6,964 nucleotides of DNA, taken from the NCBI GenBank assembly GCA_001784725.1, contig MFRX01000043.1, positions 1-6,964 on the forward strand, in the 5' to 3' direction. The notes under the pieces were generated by a model that was not told the origin of the DNA, searched no databases, and saw nothing but the letters and a program-made list of their open reading frames with translations. Below, one piece after another: positions 6,631 through 6,964 of the stretch. Origin of the DNA: Candidatus Moranbacteria bacterium RIFCSPHIGHO2_02_FULL_40_12b. GTDB lineage: Bacteria > Patescibacteriota > Minisyncoccia > Moranbacterales > 2-12-FULL-40-10. Numbering within the stretch: the first letter of the stretch is position 1; each line of letters begins with the position of its first letter. A program made the translations under genes and the position numbers.

Positions 6631-6660
6631 AAAAACAGGGCTGTGCACAACCCCGTTTTT
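6631..6660 (-). terminator. Rho-independent terminator of the CHAP gene
   Basis: In the minus-strand transcript AAAAACGGGG pairs with CCCUGUUUUU as a 10-bp stem with one G-U pair. The apparent loop UUGUGCACAG can zip up further (U-G, U-A, G-C), leaving a UGCA tetraloop. A run of seven Ts, then further T-rich sequence, follows. On the plus strand the two wobble positions become A-C mismatches, so the hairpin suits minus-strand RNA. It lies about 115 nt after the CHAP stop. Confidence 0.8.
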
Positions 6661-6701
6661 TATAAAATCCTAAATCCCGAACTCTAAATCCTAATGTCCC
6701 T

Positions 6702-6744
6702 AAAGGTTCAACCTTTTCCCGTTCCTCCTCAAGGTTGAACCTTG
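6702..6744. repeat. Paired palindromic repeat (locus B)
   Basis: Two more copies of the palindrome found at 1810-1851 occur here. AAAGGTTCAACCTTT (6702-6716) is centred on C6709, and CAAGGTTGAACCTTG (6730-6744) is centred on G6737. The 13-bp cores (6703-6715 and 6731-6743) are inverted relative to each other and could pair around a 15-nt loop. The G-centred copies at both loci are followed on the plus strand by GGATTT, at 6744-6749 here and after one extra A at 1827-1832. Locus B lies 30 nt after the CHAP stop and about 90 nt upstream of the T4SS promoter. The adjoining 6661-6701 holds only a short direct repeat (AAATCCTAA at 6665 and 6686). Confidence 0.88.
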
Positions 6745-6774
6745 GATTTTTCCTAAATTTTGCGCTTTGAGTTT

Positions 6775-6964
6775 TTAGTAGATGTATCCCTTAATCACCC
6801 GGCTGCCCGCGTCCAATGTTCTCCGGTCAACTTTCCCCCAGCCCTTGTAATTCATCTCGGAAATAGTGACGCTTCCCCCGCCGACTTTTTCCACGATGCC
6901 GTTATGCCCCCACCATGATTCGGAGGTCACGATAATCGCACCGACTTGAGGCGTTTTTCCCGTC
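6775..6964 (-). CDS. CHAP-domain cell-wall hydrolase, C-terminal fragment
   Basis: Only the last 62 residues are in the window; the gene begins beyond the right edge. The fragment has the C-terminal half of a CHAP (cysteine, histidine-dependent amidohydrolase/peptidase) domain: PQVGAIIV, then GHNGIVEKV with the likely catalytic His, then ISEMNYKGWG, where the Glu/Asn would be the third active-site position, and a closing strand VIKGYIY. The catalytic Cys would lie upstream, outside the window. CHAP enzymes cut peptidoglycan bonds. Beside T4SS genes they are commonly the wall-opening hydrolase, functionally like VirB1, which is the inferred role here. Any N-terminal signal, coiled coil or binding domain cannot be seen. 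It has its own terminator (6631-6660), so it is probably a separate transcription unit from the virB6-like operon although in the same orientation. Stop is TAA at 6777-6775. Confidence 0.88.
   Translation of the reverse strand, partial: TGKTPQVGAIIVTSESWWGHNGIVEKVGGGSVTISEMNYKGWGKVDRRTLDAGSRVIKGYIY

Overview
The window looks like a chromosomal fragment of a Candidate Phyla Radiation (Patescibacteria, Parcubacteria-like) bacterium. The evidence is the gene content and style: a compact, single-strand run of type IV secretion system (T4SS) genes in an order and form familiar from that group, a PrgI-family protein, a VirB6-like protein with a long soluble tail, and AT-rich intergenic stretches full of short repeats. 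The standard code (TGA stop, TGG for Trp) fits all genes. The taxonomic call is inference from protein style, not from a marker gene.

All genes lie on the minus strand, so they read from high to low coordinates. At the right edge (6964-6775) is the C-terminal end of a CHAP-domain cell-wall hydrolase. A 286-bp intergenic region follows. It holds a paired palindromic repeat (6702-6744), a rho-independent terminator (6631-6660), an extended -10 promoter (6606-6614) and a structured leader (about 6599-6489). The operon then reads: VirB6/TrbL-like polytopic membrane protein (6488-4386), a CPR-type hypothetical protein of 410 aa carrying an in-frame heptanucleotide repeat (4371-3139), a PrgI-family membrane protein (3126-2665), a TraC-like (VirB4 N-terminal-like) protein (2562-1870), and the VirB4 ATPase (1789 to beyond the left edge). 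Gaps are 14 nt and 12 nt in the first three genes, then about 102 nt and 80 nt. The two longer gaps contain a promoter-like sequence and a strong hairpin respectively.

Together these genes would make the inner-membrane part of a minimal, single-membrane T4SS: VirB4 as motor, TraC-like protein as probable partner, PrgI and VirB6 as membrane channel parts, and the CHAP hydrolase to open peptidoglycan. No relaxase, coupling ATPase (VirD4) or pilin is visible here, so it cannot be said whether this is a conjugation, DNA-uptake or protein-export machine.

The most interesting non-coding signal is a 13-bp palindrome (AAGGTTSAACCTT, S = G or C at the centre). It occurs four times in two inverted pairs, one upstream of the operon promoter and one between the TraC-like gene and virB4.
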